Assembly: GCA_019240405.1 (NCBI GenBank)
Contig: JAFAYL010000056.1
Location: forward strand, 1-64,000
DNA length: 64,000 bases
Source of the DNA: Acidobacteriaceae bacterium
Lineage (GTDB): Bacteria; Acidobacteriota; Terriglobia; Bryobacterales; Bryobacteraceae
Reading direction: 5' to 3'
The notes under the pieces are model-generated. The model did no database searches. It saw only the letters and a list, made by a program, of their open reading frames with translations, and was not told the origin of the DNA. Position 1 is the stretch's first letter. Every line of letters starts with the position of its first letter. The translations under genes were made by a program, and so were the position numbers. Below, piece by piece: positions 55,159 to 63,228 of this stretch.

Positions 55159-56022
55159 ATGCTAAAACGCTTGGCAGTTTTGGTTCTGTTTGGAGGCGCA
55201 AGCGCCGCGATCTTTGCTCAAGACAATAGGGGTCAAGCCACTGTGCCGGCAACTCCGGCCCCGGCAGCGCAACCTCAACAGGCCGCTCCTGCCGAACAAG
55301 CACCTGCAGAGTTGAAGCAACGCGAAAACCCGCCACCCGCGCCGCCGCCCGGAAGCTATCGTGTCGAGCCGGGCACGCGCATTCTGCTGAACATGATTAA
55401 CAGCGTCAGTACCAAGGAAGCGGCAGTAGGCGATCGCATTTACCTTGAAACGGCGTTCCCGGTTCTTTCCGGAAATCGCATTGTCATACCGCAAGGGAGT
55501 TGGGTGACGGGGACGATTTCTGAAGTGAAGCGCCCTGGGCGAGTAAAGGGCCGCGGCGAACTCCAAGTACGGTTTGACTCGCTCACCTTGCCGAACGGCG
55601 TGACACGCGATTTTCGCGCGGATTTGGGCGCAATCGATAGCCGCGCAGATGAAACGTTGAAGCGCGAGCAAAACAAAGTCAAGGCACCAGGCGACAAAAT
55701 GGGCGATGTCGGCAAGGTAGCAACGACCACTGCAACCGGGACGGTCATTGGTAGCGGCATCGGAGGAGCCGCGGGCAACTGGGGCCGCGGAGCCGGAATC
55801 GGCGCGGGTGCTGGAGCGGCAGCGGGACTCGCTAGCGTGCTCTTGACGCGCGGACCGGATGCGACACTGAGCAAGGGATCCGTCGTTGAGATGGTTCTCG
55901 ACCGCCCGCTACAGTTCCAAGAATCGGAACTGAACTTCGCAAATGCGCCGCCGCGCGCGACCTTGACCGAAGGAACTGATCCATCGGCACGCGTGAAGCG
56001 TTCATCAGGCCGCGTCTTCTAG
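55159..56022 (+). CDS. VirB10/TrbI-like envelope protein with glycine zipper
   Basis: The 287-residue protein has a signal peptide (LKRLAVLVLFGGASAAIFAQ), a Pro/Ala/Gln-rich linker, and a beta-domain (about 70-180; PGTRILLNMINSVSTKEA, LSGNRIVIPQGSWVTGTIS) resembling the outer-membrane beta-barrel part of VirB10/TrbI. A glycine-zipper segment (GTVIGSGIGGAAGNWG, GIGAGAGAAAGLAS) and a hydrophilic tail follow. Type IV secretion genes are absent, so it is more likely an envelope protein that shares the fold. ATG 55159 with GAGG upstream is preferred over an earlier ATG at 55090 that lies inside mutY. Confidence 0.7.
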   Translation: MLKRLAVLVLFGGASAAIFAQDNRGQATVPATPAPAAQPQQAAPAEQAPAELKQRENPPPAPPPGSYRVEPGTRILLNMINSVSTKEAAVGDRIYLETAFPVLSGNRIVIPQGSWVTGTISEVKRPGRVKGRGELQVRFDSLTLPNGVTRDFRADLGAIDSRADETLKREQNKVKAPGDKMGDVGKVATTTATGTVIGSGIGGAAGNWGRGAGIGAGAGAAAGLASVLLTRGPDATLSKGSVVEMVLDRPLQFQESELNFANAPPRATLTEGTDPSARVKRSSGRVF

Positions 56023-56040
56023 GTCGGCGCAACGGCTGCA

Positions 56041-56325
56041 ATGGGCGATGAAGACGCGATAGAGATTCCGATCACCGATATCTTCGATCTTCATACGATC
56101 GCTCCGCGCGATACCAAGGCGGCAGTAGAAGCGTATTTAGAGGAAGCGCACCGGCTCGGGCTTACTGCGCTGCGGATTATTCACGGGCGAGGGATCGGAG
56201 TTCAACGCGAAACGGTGCGGTCAGTTTTGAGCAGGACCCCATACGTCGTGTACTTTGGAGATGCTCCCGCTGAAGCGGGCGGTTGGGGCGCGACGATAAT
56301 CACTCTGACGAAATCAGAGAGCTAA
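56041..56325 (+). CDS. Smr-domain protein (small MutS2-type nuclease domain)
   Basis: The 94-residue protein is a stand-alone Smr domain: IFDLHTIAPRDTKAAVEAYLEEAHRLG, then LRIIHGRGIGVQRETVRSVLSRTP, the hallmark loop (usually HGKGxGxLR), and a final strand ending GWGATIITL. Smr domains bind or nick branched DNA or cleave RNA. Here the DxHG of the first motif is DLHT, so the canonical Gly is lacking. It follows the envelope protein by about 18 nt; its last 26 nt overlap the nitroreductase gene on the other strand. Confidence 0.88.
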   Translation: MGDEDAIEIPITDIFDLHTIAPRDTKAAVEAYLEEAHRLGLTALRIIHGRGIGVQRETVRSVLSRTPYVVYFGDAPAEAGGWGATIITLTKSES

Positions 56326-56953
56326 CCGGCTGGTTCCAATCTGCGCCGAAGACGAGCTCATTCAGCGGCTTGCGTTGTCTTTTCGAGATTTCGCCGTCGC
56401 GATATCGTTCCGGCAATTGATCGGGCGGAGCGAGATAGCCTAGAGCGACTGCGGCCCCAAGCTCATAATCGTCGGGAATGTGAAGATCTTTGCGCGCTCG
56501 CTCGGCATCAAAGCCAGCCATTCCGTGCGCGTGAAGCCCGAGAGCTGTCGCTTGTAGAAACACGTGCGCCAATGCCTGTCCTGTATCGTGCATGGCGAAG
56601 CGATTTGGCGAGCCACTAGGTGAAAACGTCCGCTTCGACGCCATAATCATCAAGACGGGCGCTGCCTTGGCCCAGGCTTGGTTAGCGGGAACAAGAAGAT
56701 TCAGCAATTTCTCAAAAGCTGCGGCATCCGACTTTCGCGCGACCAGGAACCGCCAGGGTTGCTCGTTATTGGAAGAAGCGGCCCAGCGGGCTGCGTCCAA
56801 AATTGTCTTCAAGTCCCGGTCCGAGATGTCGCGTGAAGAGAACGATCGCGGGCTCCATCGAGCACGAATGAGCTCGTGGACGCCGGGCAGAGTATCGGCA
56901 AGCTTCGCCGGTGGTCCATCGAAAATTTCCGTTACGGTCGATTGCATGCTCAT
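56300..56953 (-). CDS. Nitroreductase-family protein
   Basis: The 217-residue protein is an FMN-dependent nitroreductase-fold enzyme. RARWSPRSFSSRDISDRDLKTI near the N-terminus contains the FMN-binding RxSxR pattern, AARWAASSNNEQPWRFLV the catalytic loop, and a C-terminal ELGAAVALGYLA the flavin-binding glycine. The family reduces nitroaromatics, quinones or other electron acceptors using NAD(P)H; the true substrate is unknown. It converges on the Smr gene (26-nt overlap) and lies just downstream of the export operon. Confidence 0.88.
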   Translation of the reverse strand: MSMQSTVTEIFDGPPAKLADTLPGVHELIRARWSPRSFSSRDISDRDLKTILDAARWAASSNNEQPWRFLVARKSDAAAFEKLLNLLVPANQAWAKAAPVLMIMASKRTFSPSGSPNRFAMHDTGQALAHVFLQATALGLHAHGMAGFDAERARKDLHIPDDYELGAAVALGYLAPPDQLPERYRDGEISKRQRKPLNELVFGADWNQPVSSLISSE

Positions 56954-57047
56954 ATCGTAAGCGGTACGCCGCCATTAGCGGCGAGATCCACCCGATTCGA
57001 TGCGCAACAGTGTGAACGGGATTCGGAAGCGATTTTCGGCGGCTTTA

Positions 57048-57983
57048 CTAGACCCAATAAAGGGTCCCGGCTTCGGTTTGCGTTCGCTTGCCCTGTTCGC
57101 CAGAATCGTATCCGTACTGGTAGCTGTATTTGCCCAAATCCCCATGCGGAGATCCATTAACGACAACGCCGAGGACGTTATTTTCACAAAGCGATTGAAG
57201 CGCGCGCGTGACTGCATCGTACGTAGTCGTCCCGATGCGGACTACCAGGATGGTTCCATCGCACATTGTGGCAAGTAAGTTGGCGTCGGCAGCCGACAGA
57301 AGCGGAGGTGTATCGAGGATGACCCAATCGAAGTGCGTCCGCAGTTGATCGATCAGGTTCTTACATTCCTTGAGGTTCAGCAATTCAAGGGGATTCGGAA
57401 CGGATTCACCCGCCGTCATTAGCCACAGATTCATACCCGCGACTTTACGGACGACATCTTCCATGGCCGCTTGCCCCGCGAGGTAGTCAGTGACTCCGGG
57501 CGAGGAATCAATTTGAAGCGCCGTATGAACATTCGGGCGCCGCAAATCAAAATCAGCGAGCAAGACTCGTTTTTCCGACAACTGCGCTTGAGTGATTGCA
57601 AGATTCGCAGCCGTGAACGATTTTCCTTCAGCAGGCGAGGCGCTCGTTACCACCAATGTGTGAAGCGACTGAAGCGTCTGCAAATGATTGAGGCGGGTTC
57701 GAAGCGAACGAAACTCTTCGCTCGGAGCTTCGCGCGGCTTTGCTGGATTCACTAGCAACGACCCGTTGGCCGGATCGAATGCAACTTCGCGGGCATTACG
57801 AATGATCTGGTTGAACTCATCGAGCTCGACTTCCTCGGGCTCGACAGTTTCGACGAGAGCGGTGGCGGAAGGCGGCGCTTTTTCGAACATCTGCGAATAT
57901 CGTTCGTCCCGCGTTTCCGAGGGTCGCGGCCGCTCGATATTTTCTTGTGCAGCTTTCCGTAATGCTTCGTGAATCCGGCTCAT
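57048..57983 (-). CDS. Exopolysaccharide BY-kinase ATPase domain protein (CpsD/CapB-like)
   Basis: The 311-residue cytosolic protein starts MSRIHEALRKAAQE, common to stand-alone bacterial tyrosine-kinase subunits. It has the variant Walker A SASPAEGKSFTAANLA, Walker A' LLADFDLRRPNVH and Walker B WVILDTPPLLSAADAN. Near the C-terminus is a Tyr cluster (KYSYQYGYD), the presumed autophosphorylation site. It is separate from its membrane partner, the Wzz-like protein, whose gene ends 4 nt upstream, resembling the Gram-positive split CapA/CapB type rather than fused Wzc. Confidence 0.9.
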   Translation of the reverse strand: MSRIHEALRKAAQENIERPRPSETRDERYSQMFEKAPPSATALVETVEPEEVELDEFNQIIRNAREVAFDPANGSLLVNPAKPREAPSEEFRSLRTRLNHLQTLQSLHTLVVTSASPAEGKSFTAANLAITQAQLSEKRVLLADFDLRRPNVHTALQIDSSPGVTDYLAGQAAMEDVVRKVAGMNLWLMTAGESVPNPLELLNLKECKNLIDQLRTHFDWVILDTPPLLSAADANLLATMCDGTILVVRIGTTTYDAVTRALQSLCENNVLGVVVNGSPHGDLGKYSYQYGYDSGEQGKRTQTEAGTLYWV

Positions 57984-57987
57984 TTGT

Positions 57988-59616
57988 TTAGGCCTTGTAT
58001 AAGTAATACCGGGCTACTGAGCCCGCCATAATCAGCAGTCCTGCGAGAGTGGCGGCAGTCCATCCTAGCCAACTTATTCGCTTGCGCCGGCGCACAATCG
58101 CCTCGTTCAGCAACAGCGGCACGCTTCCGAGAATTGACAGGTTCGTATAGAGGCGCGCATCTTTTAAGTTTTTGAGCGAAGTGTCTTTAATTTCACGAAT
58201 CGCAACGATCACGATTCCCAAGAGCAAGCCAACGACGGCTCCTATTGGAATAATAAGAGCGCGCTTCGGAGCGGTGGGAGTAGTCGGCAACGATGCGGGA
58301 TCGAGCACCTCCAGAGTTTCACCCTGCTGGTGACTCTCCATATCCATCGAGATAGCTGATTTCTGGCGCTTTGCTTCGAGTTCCTGATATTTCTGTTTCG
58401 CCAGATCACGATCGCGGATCAGTTCCGAGTATTCCTGATCTCCGACAGGCGAACCCTCGACGCGCCCTTGATAATTCCTTAGAGAAGCGTTGACGGACTG
58501 AAGTTCTTTGCTAATCTGCTGCCCTTCGACCGCATTCGCTTTGAGCTGAGTTTGCAGCATCTCAATGGCCGCTTGGGCATCCTGACGCTCACGCATGGTT
58601 ATGGGATTTTCCACTGCGGTTTCAGCTTTCTGTGTTTTCTCTTGTTTTGCAGCGTCTTCTCGCTGACGCTTGAGAACGGCTAATTGCGCGCGAGCGCTTT
58701 GAAGGTCCGGATAATCCTCCGTATAGCGGTCTTTTAGATCAGCAATATTAGTTTCAAGAGCCTGGATTTGCCTGTCGAGCTGGAGTAGATGCTCATTCCG
58801 GGCCTGCGCTTGAGGAGGAACATCCTTGATGGAGGCAAGCCTGTCTTTTGCGATTCGGAGGTCGGATTCGAGTAACATTCGCTGCTCGTTGTTCCGGCTC
58901 CCGGCCTCGTTTAAGGTGGTGGCCCGCTGCTCGAGTGCGTTCATCTCAGAGAGATTCATTTGCATTTGCTCGGGGAGATGGCCGGCATTTCGCTTTCGGA
59001 AATCGGTCAGCTTCTGTTCCAAAGTATCGAGCTCGCGCTTCGAACGCTCAAACTCATCATTCAAGAATTCATTGGTCGCACGCTCGTTGGTCATGCGGTC
59101 CACCGTGTGCTCGTTCATGAAGCGCGATACCAAATCAGCGCATACTTTCTGCGCCAAGTTCCGGTCACGGTAAGAGAACGATACCTGCATGGCAGGCAGA
59201 TTTTTTCCGGTTACGTTTGTGACTCCAGATGTCGGCTGAATTTTGATATCCGTCGTCCGCATCTGGTTGATGACATCTTCAAGCGGCTCGCTCTTGAGCT
59301 CCTTTTTGTAGAGACCGTACGTATTGATCAGGTTCGAGAGCGTGTTCCGGCTCTCGATTGTTTCTGCCATGGCGTTGATGTGATCGGCCAATTGCTGGCT
59401 CGTCGCAGTTTGTACGAGCGCTTCGTTGATTTGTTGCGGAACCAGCCGAATCAGCGCTTTCGAAACATACGTGTCGTCGATCAAATAGGCAACGACGGTC
59501 GATATTACCAGCCCAAAGAACGCGGGCGCCAGAATCCAGCGTCGATTTCGCCTCAAAATATCGACATAGTCCTCGAAATCTGGAGGGCGACGGGGGACGG
59601 AGAGCTGTTCCAGCAT
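57988..59616 (-). CDS. Wzz-type polysaccharide co-polymerase / chain-length determinant
   Basis: The 542-residue protein has a Wzz domain at the N-terminus (EDYVDILRRNRRWILAPAFF, first membrane helix about 31-49), a long coiled coil (about 175-400), a PCP-type Pro motif LPTTPTAPKRALI and a membrane helix at about 455-475. A further hydrophobic helix closes the protein (about 515-537, WTAATLAGLLIMAG). Typical Wzz proteins have two helices, so this third one is unusual. It forms an operon with the BY-kinase-like gene and the Wza-like gene for capsule or exopolysaccharide export. Confidence 0.9.
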   Translation of the reverse strand: MLEQLSVPRRPPDFEDYVDILRRNRRWILAPAFFGLVISTVVAYLIDDTYVSKALIRLVPQQINEALVQTATSQQLADHINAMAETIESRNTLSNLINTYGLYKKELKSEPLEDVINQMRTTDIKIQPTSGVTNVTGKNLPAMQVSFSYRDRNLAQKVCADLVSRFMNEHTVDRMTNERATNEFLNDEFERSKRELDTLEQKLTDFRKRNAGHLPEQMQMNLSEMNALEQRATTLNEAGSRNNEQRMLLESDLRIAKDRLASIKDVPPQAQARNEHLLQLDRQIQALETNIADLKDRYTEDYPDLQSARAQLAVLKRQREDAAKQEKTQKAETAVENPITMRERQDAQAAIEMLQTQLKANAVEGQQISKELQSVNASLRNYQGRVEGSPVGDQEYSELIRDRDLAKQKYQELEAKRQKSAISMDMESHQQGETLEVLDPASLPTTPTAPKRALIIPIGAVVGLLLGIVIVAIREIKDTSLKNLKDARLYTNLSILGSVPLLLNEAIVRRRKRISWLGWTAATLAGLLIMAGSVARYYLYKA

Positions 59617-59632
59617 GGTTTGCCTGTATTTG

Positions 59633-60289
59633 TTAGGGGACGATTACATGGTCGCCAGGCTCGAGCTGGACGTTTTGCTCCATGTGCCTGCCGTGAGTAA
59701 CTTCCTTGTAGTTGAAAGGAATCCGTTTATCTCCGCGAAGGATATATATTTTTTTCTCGTTAGCGAATTCGCGCAGGCCTCCTGCTTTGCTGATCGCCTC
59801 AAGAACTGTAGTGGGAGTAACCAGAGTATATTCGCCTGCGCGGGCGATTTCGCCGTCAAGATAATACTTTTTGCTTACTACTTCCTGCACGGTTACCGTT
59901 ACACGAGGTTTGACAACATATTTTGTAAGAGCGTGCGTTATTACCTGCTCGATTTCGACCGGGGTTTTGTCGCCGACGCCTAAGTCCCCGATAAGAGGCA
60001 GGGTGATTTTGCCGTCCGGATGCACGGAGACTGGCCCGGTGAATTCTTGTTCATGCCACACCCGAATATTCAGCACATCCCCCGCTCCCACCTTGTAGGA
60101 ATTGGAGTCGACTGGCGCTGAGGGAGTTTGTGACTCAGGAGGGATTTCTGCTGGAGCTTGGATTTGATTCTGAGCTGGTAAGTCCGCGGTTGGCAACGCG
60201 GTATTTTGTCCGAGAGCTGCGAACGAGGCCCAAAGAACTAAACAGCTACTAATATGAAAAGGTCTTAAGATAGACAAACTTCGAGTCAT
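59633..60289 (-). CDS. Wza-type polysaccharide export outer-membrane protein
   Basis: The protein has a polysaccharide-export domain (about 75-150; YKVGAGDVLNIRVWHEQEFTGPVSVHPDGKITLPLIGDLGVGD) followed by a SLBB-like part (YLDGEIARAGEYTLV). This is the Wza/KpsD family, which forms the outer-membrane channel for secreted polysaccharide. The N-terminus has a hydrophobic region (ISSCLVLWASFAALGQ) that could be a signal peptide; a lipobox Cys is not clear. The frame allows upstream starts at 60337 and 60352; ATG at 60287-60289 gives a normal signal peptide with AAAGGA just before it, but the start is unsure. First of three export genes. Confidence 0.88.
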   Translation of the reverse strand: MTRSLSILRPFHISSCLVLWASFAALGQNTALPTADLPAQNQIQAPAEIPPESQTPSAPVDSNSYKVGAGDVLNIRVWHEQEFTGPVSVHPDGKITLPLIGDLGVGDKTPVEIEQVITHALTKYVVKPRVTVTVQEVVSKKYYLDGEIARAGEYTLVTPTTVLEAISKAGGLREFANEKKIYILRGDKRIPFNYKEVTHGRHMEQNVQLEPGDHVIVP

Positions 60290-60399
60290 TCCTTTCGCGA
60301 CCTGAATATACTTGATCTTAACCAGTTTTTCCCTCATTTTGCACGCATACATACTGATCGACCAAAACGCTCCTCTTCGCGGTTCAGCTTGCTATCGCC

Positions 60400-62472
60400 T
60401 TACTTGCTTTCCGCGTGTCGAGCCCCGTTGGAGCCTGAAGTCGAGCTCGCGCTTACATCAAACCTGGATAAAGGCACCCAGACTTCAATTGGTGTCGGCT
60501 CACGGTTCGCAATGGCGTAGTACGGGATAAACGTCAGTGTAATGGGCCGCTTTGAACGATTGAGAGCGGTTGCAAGCGGCTCGTATAGAGATTCCTCCCC
60601 AAGGGATTTTTCGGCTGCCGATCCCGAAACCTTTAGAGTGGTAACCCCACCCAGCAGATCCTTCCTCGCTTCCGCCGAAGCCGGCCCGTTCGCACGGATG
60701 AAAAGGTCGCCCAGCGACACGCCGCCTTGATCCATTTGCTCCAATGCATAGACTAACGGCCCGCGCTGCATAGCCACGCGCCCGTAGAGATCGGCGACGC
60801 GAGGATTTGCAACGGTGGGAACCGGTTGCAAGGGTAAGCTCAGCGCGACAGTGTCGCCAGGGCTCCAGCGACGGGTTATCGGAATGAAGGAGCCGTGCTT
60901 CAAGTCGGCAGTTTGAAAAGGCTGACCGTTAACCTGAACATCTGCCGAAGACGCCCAAGCCGGCCATCTTAGGTAGACCGTGAAATTTGAGGCGCGCTCA
61001 GGATTAACGGTCAGCTTGATATCGCCGGTCCAAGGATAATTTGTCGCCTGAGTAATTTTCAAACCTGTCTTATCTTCTAAGTGCCAGTCGAGCTCGGAAT
61101 TGTGATAGAGATTTACATACACACCGTCGCGGCTAATGAAATAGAAATACCCCGGCAAGGATTCCAAAAGGCGTTCAATGTTCGGTGGACAGCAGGTGGT
61201 TTCATACCACGGATTGCGGATCTTTTCACCGTTTGTCGCCAGCGGATTGCGGTAACAGTAGAGAGTTCCTGAAAGCGACATTCCGGAATTCGCGCCGTTG
61301 TAGAGAGTGCGCTCGAGAACGTCGGCGTAGCGGGCATCGCCAGTCAGCGCGAGCAATCGAAAGTTCCACATGACGTTTGCGACTGCGGCGCATGTTTCGG
61401 CGTAAGCGTCGGCACTCGGGAGATCATATGGATCGCCAAATCCCTCGTAGGAAGCGCGCGAGCCGACCCCGCCCGTAATGTACATTTTTCGCGCCGTGAG
61501 ATCGGTCCAAAGAAGATCGAGCGTGCGTTTGAAGGCGGGATCGCCTGCTTCGGCGAAGTAATCGGTAGCGCCGGAAGCAGCGTACAGGGCGCGAACGGCG
61601 TGGCCCTCGAACTCGGTACGCGAAGTGAAAGGTTTTCCGCTGAACATGTAGCGAATCTCGGAGTCTTTCAACTTCAGGCGGTCTCGCTCCACGCCGCTGA
61701 AAATGTAACGAACGAAATCCAAGTACTTCGCTTCACCGGTCGTGCGATAGAGCTCGACTAGCGCCATTTCGAGCTCCGGGTGACCGGTGAGGAACGGGCG
61801 CTTGGTGGGACCGAAATTGTCGACGACGTAATCAGCGAACTTGATCGCGGCGTTGAGCAAGGTTGGATTGCCGGTTGCGCGGTAATAGGCGATCGCAGCT
61901 TGAATCAGGTGACCGAGGCAGTAATCTTCATGTGAGCGCGTGAGCTCTGTGAATCGAAGGTGAGCTTTGTCGCCGACGTAGTAAGTGTTGAGGTAGCCGT
62001 CCGGCTCCTGAGCGGCGATGATGTCTGAAATGAGCGATTCAATTTGACCCAGCAGTTTGTGCCGATCTACATCGGAGGTTTCGTTGGAGGCGATGGCCCA
62101 AGAGGCCGCCTCGATCCATTTGTAGAGATCCGAGTCCGTATAAAGAGGCCCTTTACGGGGAACGTTCTTGCGTCCCGAGAGCCGCCGGAAGTTATCGACC
62201 ACGCCGTGTTCTTCGAGGAGATCGAGCATGGTCGGCAGGCTGCGCTCAACCGTTACCTTGCGGCGGACGCTCCAGAAGCCATCGCCTAAGTGGACGGCTG
62301 AGATGGGAACGGTGTGGAGGCGCGCGTTAAGCGAATGGTCGAGATAGATGACACCTTCGTTTTTCCAGTCGGCGGTCAGGTGATTTTTCGATCGATCATT
62401 TTGCTCTTGAGATGAAAAGACCAGCAAGGGGATGATTACGGCCACAACGATGAAGAACGACGCCCGCTTCAT
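60400..62472 (-). CDS. Secreted GH127 beta-L-arabinofuranosidase-like hydrolase (DUF1680)
   Basis: The 690-residue protein has a signal peptide (about 1-20, VVAVIIPLLVFSSQ) and an (alpha/alpha)6-barrel of the GH127/DUF1680 family. Residues matching the metal-cysteine active site of HypBA1 are visible: Glu359 and Cys361 in DAYAETCAA, and Cys427-Cys428 in YETTCCPPNIERLL. The family removes L-arabinofuranose from plant glycans. The start is fixed by a 4-nt overlap with maf (ATGA at 62469-62472); the frame extends upstream inside maf. Specificity could differ, since GH127 is diverse. Confidence 0.9.
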   Translation of the reverse strand: MKRASFFIVVAVIIPLLVFSSQEQNDRSKNHLTADWKNEGVIYLDHSLNARLHTVPISAVHLGDGFWSVRRKVTVERSLPTMLDLLEEHGVVDNFRRLSGRKNVPRKGPLYTDSDLYKWIEAASWAIASNETSDVDRHKLLGQIESLISDIIAAQEPDGYLNTYYVGDKAHLRFTELTRSHEDYCLGHLIQAAIAYYRATGNPTLLNAAIKFADYVVDNFGPTKRPFLTGHPELEMALVELYRTTGEAKYLDFVRYIFSGVERDRLKLKDSEIRYMFSGKPFTSRTEFEGHAVRALYAASGATDYFAEAGDPAFKRTLDLLWTDLTARKMYITGGVGSRASYEGFGDPYDLPSADAYAETCAAVANVMWNFRLLALTGDARYADVLERTLYNGANSGMSLSGTLYCYRNPLATNGEKIRNPWYETTCCPPNIERLLESLPGYFYFISRDGVYVNLYHNSELDWHLEDKTGLKITQATNYPWTGDIKLTVNPERASNFTVYLRWPAWASSADVQVNGQPFQTADLKHGSFIPITRRWSPGDTVALSLPLQPVPTVANPRVADLYGRVAMQRGPLVYALEQMDQGGVSLGDLFIRANGPASAEARKDLLGGVTTLKVSGSAAEKSLGEESLYEPLATALNRSKRPITLTFIPYYAIANREPTPIEVWVPLSRFDVSASSTSGSNGARHAESK

Positions 62473-63023
62473 AGTGCCTTCAAATACCGGTAGACGAGTG
62501 AGACCGGCAAGCCGACGACGTTGTGGTAGCATCCTTCAATGGAAGAAATAAATTTTGAAGCGAGTCCCTGAATGCCGTATGCCCCAGCCTTGTCTCGCGG
62601 CTCACCGCTGCGAGTGTACTCCCGAATCTCGCTCTCACTGAGTTGGATGAAGGAAACCCGGGTAGTGGATACGTCGAGAATGGTCCCAGTACCAGAAACC
62701 AGGCAAATTCCCGTGTGGACGTAGTGATCGCGGCCGGACAAGCGTCGCAACATGCGCGAAGCGTCTTCGTCGTCCGTGGGTTTGCCGAACAGTTCCTCTT
62801 TATCATCTCCCGGGCAGACTACTGTATCGGCCCCGAGAACGAGGTCGGTAGGCGAACAAACGACGGCACGTGCTTTGGCTTCAGCAATTCGCTGGACAAA
62901 GGCGGTGGGGGATTCGCCCGGGTGGCGTTGTTCCGCAACGGAGGCCGTGCGGACGACGTGATCGATTCCGGCGGCACAGAGGAGAGCGTGGCGGCGCGGG
63001 GAGGCTGAGGCAAGAATCAGCAC
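62469..63023 (-). CDS. maf: Maf-family nucleotide pyrophosphatase
   Basis: Maf proteins hydrolyse modified or non-canonical nucleoside triphosphates, such as m5UTP, dTTP or UTP, and have been linked to cell division arrest. The 184-residue protein starts MLILASASPRRHALL with the invariant SxSPRR motif and carries LVLGADTVV and the DKAGAYGIQGLAS signature with a conserved Lys and Gln. The stop overlaps the start of the GH127 gene, an odd functional partner, so the coupling is probably positional. Confidence 0.94.
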   Translation of the reverse strand: MLILASASPRRHALLCAAGIDHVVRTASVAEQRHPGESPTAFVQRIAEAKARAVVCSPTDLVLGADTVVCPGDDKEELFGKPTDDEDASRMLRRLSGRDHYVHTGICLVSGTGTILDVSTTRVSFIQLSESEIREYTRSGEPRDKAGAYGIQGLASKFISSIEGCYHNVVGLPVSLVYRYLKAL

Positions 63024-63046
63024 TAATTCAATAAGATAGCGGATAT

Positions 63047-63195
63047 TGCGAAACGAACTCAGGCTTCGGTTTGGCCGAGCTAGTTCCGTCGACCGCTGGT
63101 CTGCGAAACGAACCCAGGTTGTGGAGGTTGGGGCTGTTTGCGAAACGAACTACCCCGGGTTGGGAGATTGGGTTCGTTTTTGCGGATTGGGTTCG
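63047..63195. repeat. Cluster of short repeats upstream of the Rieske oxygenase gene
   Basis: TGCGAAACGAAC occurs three times in direct orientation (63047-63058, 63102-63113, 63139-63150), the first two followed by YCAGG. A near reverse complement, GTTCGTTTTTGCG, lies at 63172-63184. GATTGGGTTCG occurs twice (63166-63176 and 63185-63195), flanking that inverted copy. Starts of the direct copies are 55 and 37 nt apart, so this is not a tidy CRISPR-like array. It could be a set of regulator sites or a degenerate intergenic repeat. The region lies between the maf start and the Rieske start. Confidence 0.6.
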
Positions 63196-63228
63196 GTTAG
63201 TATCTGAGATTGGCGAAAGTGGCCGGAA

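Noticed and set aside
63047-63195. Possible CRISPR array
   Set aside because: Copies are only 12 nt long, unevenly spaced, partly inverted, and no cas genes are near.
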